From assembly GCA_025358305.1 (NCBI GenBank), contig JANYJZ010000003.1, positions 1-64,000 of the forward strand: a DNA stretch of 64,000 bases, in the 5' to 3' direction. Shown piece by piece: positions 26,376-34,458 of the stretch (position 1 is the first letter of the stretch; the number at the start of each line of letters is the position of its first letter). The notes under the pieces were generated by a model. The model saw only the letters and a program-made list of their open reading frames with translations. It was not told the origin of the DNA and did not search any database. The position numbers and the translations under genes were made by a program. This stretch comes from Ignavibacteriota bacterium (GTDB lineage Bacteria; Bacteroidota; Ignavibacteria; UBA10030; SZUA-254).

Positions 26376-27692
26376 TCAAAAACGCGTGAAATCGTTATAG
26401 ATGACAAAGGCCATAAAGGCCACGAGAAGGACGAATCCGGCCTGTTGGATGGCGATTTTGACGCGGAAGGGGATCTCGCGACGGGCGGCCTTCTCAATGA
26501 GCACCATCATGATGTGGCCCCCGTCAAGCGCCGGGATGGGGAGGATGTTCATGATCGCGAGCGTGATGCTCAACTGCGCCATGAACCAGAGGAAGACCTG
26601 GAGGCCGAGTCTCGCGCTTTCGGTGGCGAACTGCGCGATGGCCACAGGCCCGCCGAACGAATCTTTCACAGACGTCTTGCCCGCAAAGAGGTTGGCGATC
26701 GTCAGGTAGAAGAGGCGAACGGCCTTGCCGACCTCCTTTACGCCTTCGACGAGAGCCTGGAAGATGCCGTAGCTGACGTGCTTCATCGGGCCGACGTACA
26801 CGCTGCCCATGCTGATGCCGATGCGGCCCTCCTTCGTGACGGTCGTCGATCCGGAGAGCGTCTCCGCCCCGCGCTTCCACGCGAGCGTCAGGGACCTGCC
26901 TGCGTGCCCCTTGATGTACGAGATCACCTGCTGGCTGCTCTTGATCGGGACCTGATCGATCGAAACGAGCGTGTCGGCGGACTTCAGGCCGAGTGACGCG
27001 GCGGGCATGCTCGATTCGACGCCCGTCACGATGGGAATGCTCTGTCCCGGGGTGATACCGAGAAGCCCAGCGGCGATGCCGGGCATGTCTTTCGCACTGA
27101 TGGAGACCGTCTTCTGTTCACCGGTCCGGTCGAGGGTGATCGTGATGTCGCTGCCGAGGTTTTCGATATACAGTTCGTTCTGGAGCTCCTCCCATTGCGT
27201 CACGGCGCTGCCGTTAACAGAGAGGATGCGGTCGCCGGCGACGAGTCCGGCCTTTTCCGCGGCGCTTCCTTCGGCGACGTAGCCGATCTGCGTCGTCGCC
27301 ATGACATCCTTGCCGCTGATAAAGTGAATGTTCCAGAAGATGACGACGGCGAGGATGAGGTTCATGATGACGCCCGCCGAAAGCACGATAAGACGCTGCC
27401 AGGCCGGTTTCGCGCGGAACTCCCAGGGTTCCGGATCATGGTTGGCGAACTCCGTGTCCATGCTCTCATCCACCATGCCGGCGATCTTGACGTAGCCGCC
27501 CAAGGGGAGCCAGGAGACGCAGTAATCCGTATCACCGATCTTCTTGCCGAACGCGCGTGGCGGGAACCCGATGGAGAACCGGTCCACCCGCATACCGCAG
27601 AGCTTCGCTGCGAGAAAATGCCCGAGCTCGTGTACGAAGACGAGGACGCCCAAGGTCACGCCGGTGTAAAAGATCATGTTAAGTGCTTGCAT
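26376..27692 (-). CDS. rseP: RIP metalloprotease RseP (site-2 protease)
   Basis: This inner-membrane zinc protease cleaves transmembrane substrates such as anti-sigma factors. The first helix holds HELGH (21-25); the C-terminal helix holds NILPIPALDGG with the third ligand Asp. Two PDZ domains lie between (about 125-205 with GLVAGDRILSVNG, and 215-300 with LKSADTLVSIDQVPI). The length of 438 is typical. Its ATG lies within the last codons of dxr (14-base overlap), the usual dxr-rseP pairing; ATG 27677, just after the dxr stop, is an alternative. Confidence 0.96.
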   Translation of the reverse strand: MQALNMIFYTGVTLGVLVFVHELGHFLAAKLCGMRVDRFSIGFPPRAFGKKIGDTDYCVSWLPLGGYVKIAGMVDESMDTEFANHDPEPWEFRAKPAWQRLIVLSAGVIMNLILAVVIFWNIHFISGKDVMATTQIGYVAEGSAAEKAGLVAGDRILSVNGSAVTQWEELQNELYIENLGSDITITLDRTGEQKTVSISAKDMPGIAAGLLGITPGQSIPIVTGVESSMPAASLGLKSADTLVSIDQVPIKSSQQVISYIKGHAGRSLTLAWKRGAETLSGSTTVTKEGRIGISMGSVYVGPMKHVSYGIFQALVEGVKEVGKAVRLFYLTIANLFAGKTSVKDSFGGPVAIAQFATESARLGLQVFLWFMAQLSITLAIMNILPIPALDGGHIMMVLIEKAARREIPFRVKIAIQQAGFVLLVAFMAFVIYNDFTRF

Positions 27693-28863
27693 ATGCTCTT
27701 TCTCGTATGAGGGCTCCCTGCGCGCGTACTTCTGCGCGGGTCTCCCTGTCGGTGTTGATGATGTCTTCGAGCGTCGTCAACGGGCGTGCCGCGTGCCGGT
27801 CGAGCGCACCCTGGATGAGCAGGGGGATCTGGTGAAATGCGATCGCGTTGTCCAGGAAAAGCCCGACGGCGACCTCGTTCGCCGCATTGAGCACCGCCGG
27901 GGCCGTCCCGCCGCTCCGCAGGGCGCGGTAGGCGAGCCCGAGGCATTCGAACTTGTCCTTGTCGGGCTCCAAGAACGTCATGCTTCCGAGCTTCGCAAAG
28001 TCGACACGCGTGTATGTGGAACGGGCGCGTTCGGGGTACGTGAGGGCGAACTGGATCGGCAGCTTCATGTCGGGAAGCCCGAGTTGGGCCTTCACCGAGC
28101 CGTCGATGAACTCGACCATCGAGTGGATGATCGACTGCGGATGAATGAGGACGTCGATCCGGTCCGCGGGGAGGCAGAAGAGCCAGTGCGCCTCGATGAT
28201 CTCGAGGCCCTTGTTCATCATCGTTGCGGAGTCGATCGTGATCTTCTTCCCCATCTTCCAGTTGGGATGACGGAGTGCCCGCTCAACGGTGACGTCGCGA
28301 AACTCGTTTTTCGGAAGGTGGAGGAACGGGCCGCCGGACGCCGTGAGGATGAGGCGTTCGACCTGATGCGTCTGTTCGCCTGCGAGGCATTGGAGGATCG
28401 CGCTGTGCTCGCTGTCGATCGGGATGATCCGGGCGTCATGTTCCCGGACGAGCCGCATGATAAGTTCGCCTGCGGCGACAAGTGTCTCTTTATTCGCCAG
28501 CGCGACGGTCTTACCGCGCTTGATCGCCTCTATCGTGGGGACGAGCCCCGCGAATCCGACGAGCGAACTGATGACGATGTCGACGTCCGGACGTGTGACG
28601 AGTTCCAGGAGCCCCTCTTCGCCCGTGAGGACTCGGACCGAGCCGTTTGAGGACTTCTGGAAGAGCGCCGCTGCGCTCTTGTCGAGGATCGCGACCGCCG
28701 CGGGGCTGAAGCGTTCCACCTGCCGGGCAAGAAGGTCGATGTTGGAATTGGTCGTCAGGTAGGCGGGCCGGAACTCGCCGGGAAAGTTCGCGATCACTTC
28801 CAGGCTGTTCTGTCCGATGGAGCCGGTCGAACCGAGTATGCAGATGTTCTTCATTTCAGGCAT
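27679..28863 (-). CDS. dxr: 1-deoxy-D-xylulose 5-phosphate reductoisomerase
   Basis: It converts DXP to MEP with NADPH, the committed step of the MEP isoprenoid pathway. From ATG 28863 it has 394 residues, normal for Dxr; ATG 28854 is the alternative start. The NADPH site GSTGSIG is at about 11-17, and the metal/substrate motifs are PIDSEHSAI, TASGGPF, HPNWKMG and NEVAVGLFL. It has its own promoter (28907-28935) downstream of dnaB and a hairpin in the leader. It is coupled to rseP, and the polyprenyl synthase at 42377 would use the product pathway. Confidence 0.97.
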   Translation of the reverse strand: MPEMKNICILGSTGSIGQNSLEVIANFPGEFRPAYLTTNSNIDLLARQVERFSPAAVAILDKSAAALFQKSSNGSVRVLTGEEGLLELVTRPDVDIVISSLVGFAGLVPTIEAIKRGKTVALANKETLVAAGELIMRLVREHDARIIPIDSEHSAILQCLAGEQTHQVERLILTASGGPFLHLPKNEFRDVTVERALRHPNWKMGKKITIDSATMMNKGLEIIEAHWLFCLPADRIDVLIHPQSIIHSMVEFIDGSVKAQLGLPDMKLPIQFALTYPERARSTYTRVDFAKLGSMTFLEPDKDKFECLGLAYRALRSGGTAPAVLNAANEVAVGLFLDNAIAFHQIPLLIQGALDRHAARPLTTLEDIINTDRETRAEVRAQGALIRERAYAST

Positions 28864-28873
28864 AAAAAGAGTA

Positions 28874-28894
28874 TGCCCCAGCACATGCGGGGCA
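28874..28894 (-). promoter_or_regulatory. GC-rich leader hairpin followed by U-rich stretch before dxr
   Basis: TGCCCC/GGGGCA arms with two further inner GC pairs form a stem between the dxr promoter and ATG. On the minus strand it is followed by ATACTCTTTTT running to the start codon, so it looks like an attenuator or a structure hiding the ribosome site (no SD is visible). Confidence 0.4.
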
Positions 28895-28906
28895 AACCGT
28901 ACTTTC

Positions 28907-28935
28907 AAGGTACAGAAAACCGTAACGGAAATCAA
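28907..28935 (-). promoter_or_regulatory. Sigma70-like promoter of dxr-rseP
   Basis: On the minus strand: TTGATT (28935-28930), 17-base spacer, TACCTT (28912-28907). Start near 28900. Confidence 0.65.
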
Positions 28936-28964
28936 CTTGCCGGGAAAGGTCCCAAGGGCGCTGG

Positions 28965-30419
28965 TTAGAAGGGTGTTTCGCTCTCGAGCGCCTGGGGAGG
29001 CGGCGGCAGGTAGGCTTCGAAGCCCATCGGGGCGAGGCGTTCGAACCCGGCGTATTCCTTCTTGAAGGCGAGCCGCACGATCCCGGTCGGGCCATTACGC
29101 TGCTTGCCGATGATGATCTCGGCGATGCCTTCCGAGGGGATCTGTCCCAGGTCGTCGTCGGTGATCGTCGCGATCTTGTACGTCTCGGGACGGTGAACGA
29201 ACATGACGACGTCGGCGTCCTGTTCAATAGCGCCACTTTCACGAAGATCGGCAAGCATGGGCTGTCGGTCGGTGCGCGATTCGACGGCACGGTTGAGCTG
29301 GGAGAGGGCGACGACCGGGACATTGAGCTCTTTCGCAAGTGCCTTCAAAGACCGCGAGATCGTAGAAATCTCTCGCTCGCGCGACTCGGCGTTCTTCGGG
29401 CCCTGAACGAGCTGGAGGTAGTCGACGATAACGAGTCCGATGTTGTGTTCGGCCTTGAGTCTGCGAGCCTTTGCGCGGAGCTCGAGGATGCTTAGGGAAG
29501 CAGAGTCGTCGATGAACACCTTCGCCTCCGAGAGGCGTCCGGCATTCCGGCTGAGCTTCGCCCATTCGCTGTTGTCGAGCTTCCCGGTGCGGAGCAGGTG
29601 TGCGTTGACCTTTGCCTCCGACGACAGAAGTCGGATGACGAGCTGCTGCTCGGACATTTCGAGGCTGAAGATCGCCACGGCGGTCTTCTTCTCCTTGTGG
29701 AGCGCCGCGTTCCGGGCGACGGAGAGGGCGAACGCCGTCTTGCCCTGGCTCGGCCGTCCGGCGACGATAATAAGATCAGAGTTCTGGAAGCCGCCTGTCA
29801 TCTCGTCGAGCTTCGGGAACCCCGTCGGCACCCCGGTGATCCCGCCGTGCTTGCCGTGGATCCCTTCGAGCATCTCGAACGTCTCGAACACCGCCTTTTT
29901 GATCGGCGTGAAGCTCTTCTTGAGGCGGCGGTCGGAGATCTGGAAGATCTTCGCCTCGGCCTCGTCGAGGAGGTCCATCGCGTCCTCGGTCTCGCTGTAG
30001 GCGCGGGTGGCGACCTCGCTCGATGCCGTGATGAGGCTCCGCATGAGCGCCTTTTCGAGGACGATGCGGGCGTGGTACTCGATGTTCGCCGAAGAGCTCA
30101 CGCCCATGGTCAGGTCGGTAATCGTCACGGGGTCTTCTGCGGCCTGCATCGTGCCTTGGCGGCGGAGCTCCTCCACGACGGTGACCGCGTCGATCGGATC
30201 GCCCTTCTCGAAGAGGGAGAGCATCGCGCGGAAGATCTTGGAATGCGTGGGGTTGTAGAAGCTCGTGGCGTCCAGGACCTCCAGGGCCTTTGGCGCGGCC
30301 TCCTTGTCGATGAGCATCGCGCCAAGGACGGCGCGTTCGACGTCGACCGCCTGCGGTGGTATGCGGCTGCTCCCCGGGGGAAGGGTGCGTTCTTCAAAAG
30401 TATGTTCTGTTCTCGCCAT
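28965..30419 (-). CDS. dnaB: Replicative DNA helicase
   Basis: This hexameric 5'-3' helicase of the replisome is 484 residues long. The N-terminal domain (about 20-125, PPQAVDVERAVLGAMLID) contacts primase; the RecA-like domain carries Walker A GRPSQGKT (221-228), FSLEMS, and the Walker B aspartate in VIVDYLQLV. No intein or insertion is present. It lies 13 bases downstream of the uracil-DNA glycosylase gene and appears to be the last gene of the yicC-to-dnaB block before dxr resumes with its own promoter. Confidence 0.97.
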   Translation of the reverse strand: MARTEHTFEERTLPPGSSRIPPQAVDVERAVLGAMLIDKEAAPKALEVLDATSFYNPTHSKIFRAMLSLFEKGDPIDAVTVVEELRRQGTMQAAEDPVTITDLTMGVSSSANIEYHARIVLEKALMRSLITASSEVATRAYSETEDAMDLLDEAEAKIFQISDRRLKKSFTPIKKAVFETFEMLEGIHGKHGGITGVPTGFPKLDEMTGGFQNSDLIIVAGRPSQGKTAFALSVARNAALHKEKKTAVAIFSLEMSEQQLVIRLLSSEAKVNAHLLRTGKLDNSEWAKLSRNAGRLSEAKVFIDDSASLSILELRAKARRLKAEHNIGLVIVDYLQLVQGPKNAESREREISTISRSLKALAKELNVPVVALSQLNRAVESRTDRQPMLADLRESGAIEQDADVVMFVHRPETYKIATITDDDLGQIPSEGIAEIIIGKQRNGPTGIVRLAFKKEYAGFERLAPMGFEAYLPPPPQALESETPF

Positions 30420-30432
30420 GGCTCGTCGCCTC

Positions 30433-31134
30433 CTACGCTTTCGCTTCGTCGAATAATTTCTTGAACATCTTCATATCCTCCCACACGGGGCGCTTCCACT
30501 CTGGGTTCCGCAGGAGCGCCGCGGGGTGGTACGTCACGATGAGCTTCGTGCCGCGGTAGTCGTGGACCTTCGCTCGCATGACGCTCAGGCTGTCGGTCGT
30601 CTGGAGAAGCCACTGCGCAGCCGTTCTGCCGAGGCAGATGATGAACTCGGGCTTGATGAGATCGAGCTGCTTCATGAGGTACGGCGTGCAGGAGGCGGAT
30701 TCCTCGGGCAACGGCGCGCGGTTGTTCGGCGGCCGACACTTCAGGATGTTGCAGATGTAGACCTCTTCCCGCTTCAGCCCGACCGCCTCGATGATCTTGT
30801 TCAGAAGCTGTCCGGCCCTGCCGACGAACGGTTCGCCCTGCGCGTCCTCATCCGCTCCCGGCGCCTCGCCGATGAAGACGACCCGCGATGTCGGGTTCCC
30901 CACGCCGAAGACGAACTTCGTGCGGGTCTCGCCGAGGGGGCATTTCATGCATGTGCAGATCTCCTCATTGAGGGCAGCGAGAGTTCCAGCACCCATCCAG
31001 GACTCGGCCTTGGCCGGCCGGGCGGCCGGGGCGTCGGCTTTCCCGCGGTAGAGGGAATCTCCGAAGAGTTCTTCCTGCTGGCGGAGATACCGTTCCGCCT
31101 TGGAGAGGATGTCGTTGACGTCGTTCTTCTGCAC
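30433..31134 (-). CDS. Type 4 (Fe-S) uracil-DNA glycosylase
   Basis: It removes uracil from DNA in base-excision repair. The 4Fe-4S ligands Cys62, Cys65, Cys133 and Cys149 are in the family positions. Active-site motifs GEAPGADED (89-97) and YHPAALLR near the C-terminus are intact, and CRPPNNR follows the third cysteine. At 233 residues it has a ~50-residue polar N-terminal extension relative to the shortest members. It lies downstream of coaBC with a 51-base gap and just upstream of dnaB. Confidence 0.94.
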   Translation of the reverse strand: MQKNDVNDILSKAERYLRQQEELFGDSLYRGKADAPAARPAKAESWMGAGTLAALNEEICTCMKCPLGETRTKFVFGVGNPTSRVVFIGEAPGADEDAQGEPFVGRAGQLLNKIIEAVGLKREEVYICNILKCRPPNNRAPLPEESASCTPYLMKQLDLIKPEFIICLGRTAAQWLLQTTDSLSVMRAKVHDYRGTKLIVTYHPAALLRNPEWKRPVWEDMKMFKKLFDEAKA

Positions 31135-31185
31135 GTGGACTTCCGGAGTGTGGAGCGTGGCGGCCGTCTGTTGCGGCCGGGACAG

Positions 31186-32400
31186 CTAGAGCAAGCGTGC
31201 GACGCGGTTCAGGATCTCATGGGCGACATCGTATTTCGTCATCTTCTTCAATCGGTCGATCTTTCCCGTTCGGGAGAGGATCGTCACGATGTTCGTGTCG
31301 GTGTTGAACCCCGCGCCTTCCTTTGACGCATCGTTCAGGACGAGGAGGTCGGGGTGTTTCGCTTTCAATTTCTTCTTGGCGTGGAAGAGGGCGCGTTCCG
31401 TTTCCAACGCGAACCCCACGATCACGGCATCGCTCTTTTCTCGCGTAAGTTCCCCGAGGATGTCCTTCGTCTTGCGAAGCGGGAGGTCGAGCGTCGACTC
31501 TTTCATCGCTTCTTTCTTGAATTTGGTCTTCGCCGGGGACGCAGGCGTGAAATCCGCGACCGCCGCGGACATGACGATGACATTCGCTTTTGCCCGGCGC
31601 TTCATGACGGCGCGGTACATCTCTTCGGCCGATTCGACGTCGACGCGTTCGACATTGCGCGGGGTCTGGAGGGCAACGGGTCCGGCAATGAGCGTCACGG
31701 CGGCGCCGCGCTGGGCCGCCGCGCGGGCGATCGCGAACCCCATCTTCCCGGACGAGCGGTTGCCGATGTACCGCACGGGGTCGATCGCTTCGAATGTCGG
31801 GCCGGCGGTGATGAGGACGCGCTTTCCCGTAAGATCGCGTCGGCTTTTCTCAAGTTCCGCGTCGACCGCTTCTAAGAGTCGATAAACCTCCGGCAAGCGA
31901 CCGGGGCCGATGAGGCCGCTGGCAAGTTCGCCTTGGTCGGGCGGAAGAACGGTGTAGCCGAGTTCCCGGAGGAGCGAGACGTTCTGCTGCGTCGCAGTGT
32001 GGTTCCACATGTCCGCGTCCATCGCGGGAGCGATGAGGACGTTGCGCGTGAAGGCGAGCGCGAGCGTGCTGACCGCATCATCGGAGTACCCGTGGGCGAG
32101 CTTTGCGAGGACGTTCGCGGTCGCGGGGGCGATGAGAAGCAGGTCCGCCCACGCGGCCGTGTGGATGTGCCAGGTCCCGCCCTTCATGACGTTCCCGGTC
32201 ATCTTCGGAATGGTGCCGACGACGACGTCGTTCCCGGAGAGTGTCGCAAGTGTCAGAGGAGTGACGAAGGAGGCGGCCGATTCCGTCATAACGACGCGAA
32301 TTTCGGCACCGGCCTTCACGCACTCCCGGACCAGAAGCGGCAGCTTGTAGGCAGCGATGCCGCCCGTGATGCCGAGCAGGATATGTTTCTTACGCAGCAT
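31186..32400 (-). CDS. coaBC: Bifunctional phosphopantothenoylcysteine decarboxylase / phosphopantothenate-cysteine ligase
   Basis: It carries out two successive steps of coenzyme A synthesis. The N-terminal flavoprotein domain (CoaC, residues 1-~180) begins KHILLGITGGIAAYKLP and holds PAMDADMWNH; the C-terminal CoaB domain (about 188-404) holds LITAGPTFEAIDPVRYIGNRSSGKMG. The length of 404 is normal. It follows rpoZ on the minus strand, a linkage common in many phyla. Confidence 0.96.
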   Translation of the reverse strand: MLRKKHILLGITGGIAAYKLPLLVRECVKAGAEIRVVMTESAASFVTPLTLATLSGNDVVVGTIPKMTGNVMKGGTWHIHTAAWADLLLIAPATANVLAKLAHGYSDDAVSTLALAFTRNVLIAPAMDADMWNHTATQQNVSLLRELGYTVLPPDQGELASGLIGPGRLPEVYRLLEAVDAELEKSRRDLTGKRVLITAGPTFEAIDPVRYIGNRSSGKMGFAIARAAAQRGAAVTLIAGPVALQTPRNVERVDVESAEEMYRAVMKRRAKANVIVMSAAVADFTPASPAKTKFKKEAMKESTLDLPLRKTKDILGELTREKSDAVIVGFALETERALFHAKKKLKAKHPDLLVLNDASKEGAGFNTDTNIVTILSRTGKIDRLKKMTKYDVAHEILNRVARLL

Positions 32401-32424
32401 GGCGCGGACGAAAGACGTTGGAGC

Positions 32425-32748
32425 TTAGATCGCGGCGGGCGCCGGATCTTCTTCCTTGTAGCGGTACGTGATCGTGTCCGTCATCAGTTCGTTGATGGCC
32501 GTCTCGGTCGGCTTCGCGCGCTGCTTGAACTCCTTCGCCACGAGGATCTGGTCGGGGTTCGTCTGCGGCTGCTCGGTCTCCTCTTCGGGCTCGAAGATCC
32601 GGGACTGGAGCATCTCGATCCGCTGGTTGAACTCGATCTTCATCTCCTCGTTGATCTGACGCGAGCGCTTCAGGAGGATGACGATCGCTTCGTAGACGTT
32701 CTCCGCTTTACCGGTCAGCGCTTCGATATCAATGGGTTTAATGGGCAT
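32425..32748 (-). CDS. rpoZ: RNA polymerase omega subunit (RpoZ/Rpb6 family)
   Basis: The 107-residue protein starts after AAGGAA. It begins MPIKPIDIEALTGKAENVYEAIVILLKRSRQI, the helix that clamps the beta' subunit, and ends with TETAINELMTDTITYRYKEE, as in FCB-group omega proteins. Bacteroidota members are divergent from E. coli RpoZ, so gene order (gmk-rpoZ-coaBC) is important support. Confidence 0.88.
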   Translation of the reverse strand: MPIKPIDIEALTGKAENVYEAIVILLKRSRQINEEMKIEFNQRIEMLQSRIFEPEEETEQPQTNPDQILVAKEFKQRAKPTETAINELMTDTITYRYKEEDPAPAAI

Positions 32749-32779
32749 GGTGCGTTCCTTGTGTTATGATGCTCGTTCG

Positions 32780-33352
32780 TTAACGTGATGAATGTACGGC
32801 CTTGACGACGATCGCGTCGACCGCATCGACGGAGTTCCGCAGATCGTCGTTGACCACCGAAAAATCGAATTCCGGCGACTTGCTGAGTTCCATCGGGACG
32901 CGCTCAAGGCGCTTCGCGATGGTCTCCGGCGTCTCCGTGTTCCTGTCCTTCAGCCGCTGCGTGAGGACCTCGATGTTCGGCGGCTTGATGAAAATAAGCA
33001 CTGTGTCGTCGGGATAGAGCCGCTTGATGGAGAGGGCGCCGTTGACATCGATGTCGAACATCATCGACCGGCCCTTCCCGAGCGCCGCGTCGATCTCGCT
33101 CTTGAGCGTCCCGTAGTAATTCCCGTAGATCTGTTCCCACTCCGCGAGCTCTTTTCGCTCGATCCGGCCCCGGAAGTCGTCCGGCGTGAGGAAGAAGTAA
33201 TCCTTCGCGTCCACTTCGTGCTCCCGCTTCGTCCGCGTCGTCGCCGAGATCGAGAAGAGCATCTCCGGATGGCGGCGAAGGATCTCCCGGGCGATGGTCG
33301 TTTTTCCGCAGCCGCTCGGTGCGGATATGACAATGAGTTTCGGTCGTGGCAT
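32780..33352 (-). CDS. gmk: Guanylate kinase
   Basis: It phosphorylates GMP to GDP. From ATG 33352 it has 190 residues, normal for the family; a longer frame reaches back through yicC but adds no homologous sequence. The P-loop APSGCGKT is at 11-18, followed by SISATTRTKREHEVDAKDYFF (GMP-binding), MMFDIDVNGA, and the lid DRNTETPETIAKRL. It lies between yicC and rpoZ. Confidence 0.96.
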   Translation of the reverse strand: MPRPKLIVISAPSGCGKTTIAREILRRHPEMLFSISATTRTKREHEVDAKDYFFLTPDDFRGRIERKELAEWEQIYGNYYGTLKSEIDAALGKGRSMMFDIDVNGALSIKRLYPDDTVLIFIKPPNIEVLTQRLKDRNTETPETIAKRLERVPMELSKSPEFDFSVVNDDLRNSVDAVDAIVVKAVHSSR

Positions 33353-33411
33353 ACGTTGGTTCGGCACTGGTTCGCTTGAGGCGCGGCCGCGCGGGACCGC
33401 GGGAGGAGACG

Positions 33412-34293
33412 TTACTCGACGTTCTGCAGCTGCTCCCGGATCTTTTCGAGCTCCTCTTTGACGGCAACGACGAGATGGGCGATCTCCGCGTTGTTCGCCT
33501 TTGCGCCGATGGTGTTCGCTTCGCGGTTCATTTCCTGGACGAGAAAATTCAGCTTGCGCCCGGCCCCTTCCTCGTTTTCGAGGGCCTGGAGAAAGAACTT
33601 GTTGTGGCTCCGGAACCGGACGGACTCTTCGGTGAGGTCGAGCCTGTCGGCGAACAACGCGAGCTCCATCTCGAGGCGGTTGTTGTCGATGAGCCGCTGG
33701 TCCTCCATGAGCTCCTTCAAGCGCGTGACGAGCCGCTCGCGCTCTTGCGGGAGGCGGTCCTTCGCCATCGTTTCGATCTCGGTAAGCATGCGGTTGATCA
33801 TCTCGAGCCGCGCGACGAGGTCCTTCTTGAGCTCCCCGCCTTCGCGTTTCCGCATGATGACCACTTCGTCCAAGGCGGCGGAGAGGGCCTTCTGCGCGAG
33901 TGCCCACTCTTCCTCGTCGTTCTTCTCCGTGACGTCCATTTCGAGCACCTCGGGGAACTTCAGGAGCTGGTCGAGCGTCACTTCGTGCTGGATCTTGACG
34001 GAATTCTTCAGATTCGTGAGCAGTGTATAATACGCCTTCGCCGCCGGGGCATTGATCTTCATGGGGAGCTCACTGCCGTTCTCCTGGGAGACGGTGATGA
34101 CCACGTTGACCTTGCCGCGGGAGAACTTCGACCGGACGAGCTCCTTGACGTCGTTCTCGCGCAAAGAGAGCGTGCGGGGCAGCCGGGAGGTGACCTCAAG
34201 GTAGCGGTTATTGATGGTCCGGACCTCAGCGACGGCGGTCGTCTTGTTCTCGGCCGCTTCGGCGTGCCCGTACCCCGTCATGCTTGAAATCAT
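33412..34293 (-). CDS. yicC: YicC-family endoribonuclease
   Basis: Members of this family (E. coli YicC) are RNases linked to sRNA decay and stationary-phase survival. The 293-residue protein has the N-terminal MISSMTGYG motif and the C-terminal VQEMNREANTIGAKANNAEI signature. The middle is a long charged coiled region (about 140-230). It is the first gene of the yicC-gmk-rpoZ-coaBC block and has a clear promoter 35 bases upstream. Confidence 0.93.
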   Translation of the reverse strand: MISSMTGYGHAEAAENKTTAVAEVRTINNRYLEVTSRLPRTLSLRENDVKELVRSKFSRGKVNVVITVSQENGSELPMKINAPAAKAYYTLLTNLKNSVKIQHEVTLDQLLKFPEVLEMDVTEKNDEEEWALAQKALSAALDEVVIMRKREGGELKKDLVARLEMINRMLTEIETMAKDRLPQERERLVTRLKELMEDQRLIDNNRLEMELALFADRLDLTEESVRFRSHNKFFLQALENEEGAGRKLNFLVQEMNREANTIGAKANNAEIAHLVVAVKEELEKIREQLQNVE

Positions 34294-34328
34294 CGTATTT
34301 CGCTCATTTTGAAATAAAATTCACTCTT

Positions 34329-34357
34329 AAAGTACAAAATAATCGTGCGCTGGTCAA
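34329..34357 (-). promoter_or_regulatory. Sigma70-like promoter of yicC block
   Basis: On the minus strand: TTGACC (34357-34352), 17-base spacer, TACTTT (34334-34329). Confidence 0.72.
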
Positions 34358-34421
34358 GGGAAACCTTTTGACAAGTTTTGCACACATTCGTGCACATTTG
34401 CGTTTCCCCATGGTGGCCGGA

Positions 34422-34450
34422 TTGTTCTTCCTTCGTCGAATCGTTATCTT
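34422..34450 (+). promoter_or_regulatory. Candidate promoter giving a leaderless rqcH mRNA
   Basis: TTGTTC, 17-base spacer, TATCTT ending at 34450. The rqcH ATG is at 34459, so initiation 6-8 bases after the -10 would leave 0-2 nt of leader. No SD precedes that ATG. Confidence 0.5.
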
Positions 34451-34458
34451 CCTAGCCA

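Noticed and set aside
26350-26400. TCACGC...GCGTGA pair as rseP terminator
   Set aside because: Only six pairs with a 15-base loop and no U-tract; the arm overlaps the end of the coding region.
34368-34396. TTGACA as -35 for rqcH
   Set aside because: The hexamer is perfect but the -10 at 17 bases is TGCACA. The site at 34422-34450 has a better -10 and consistent position.
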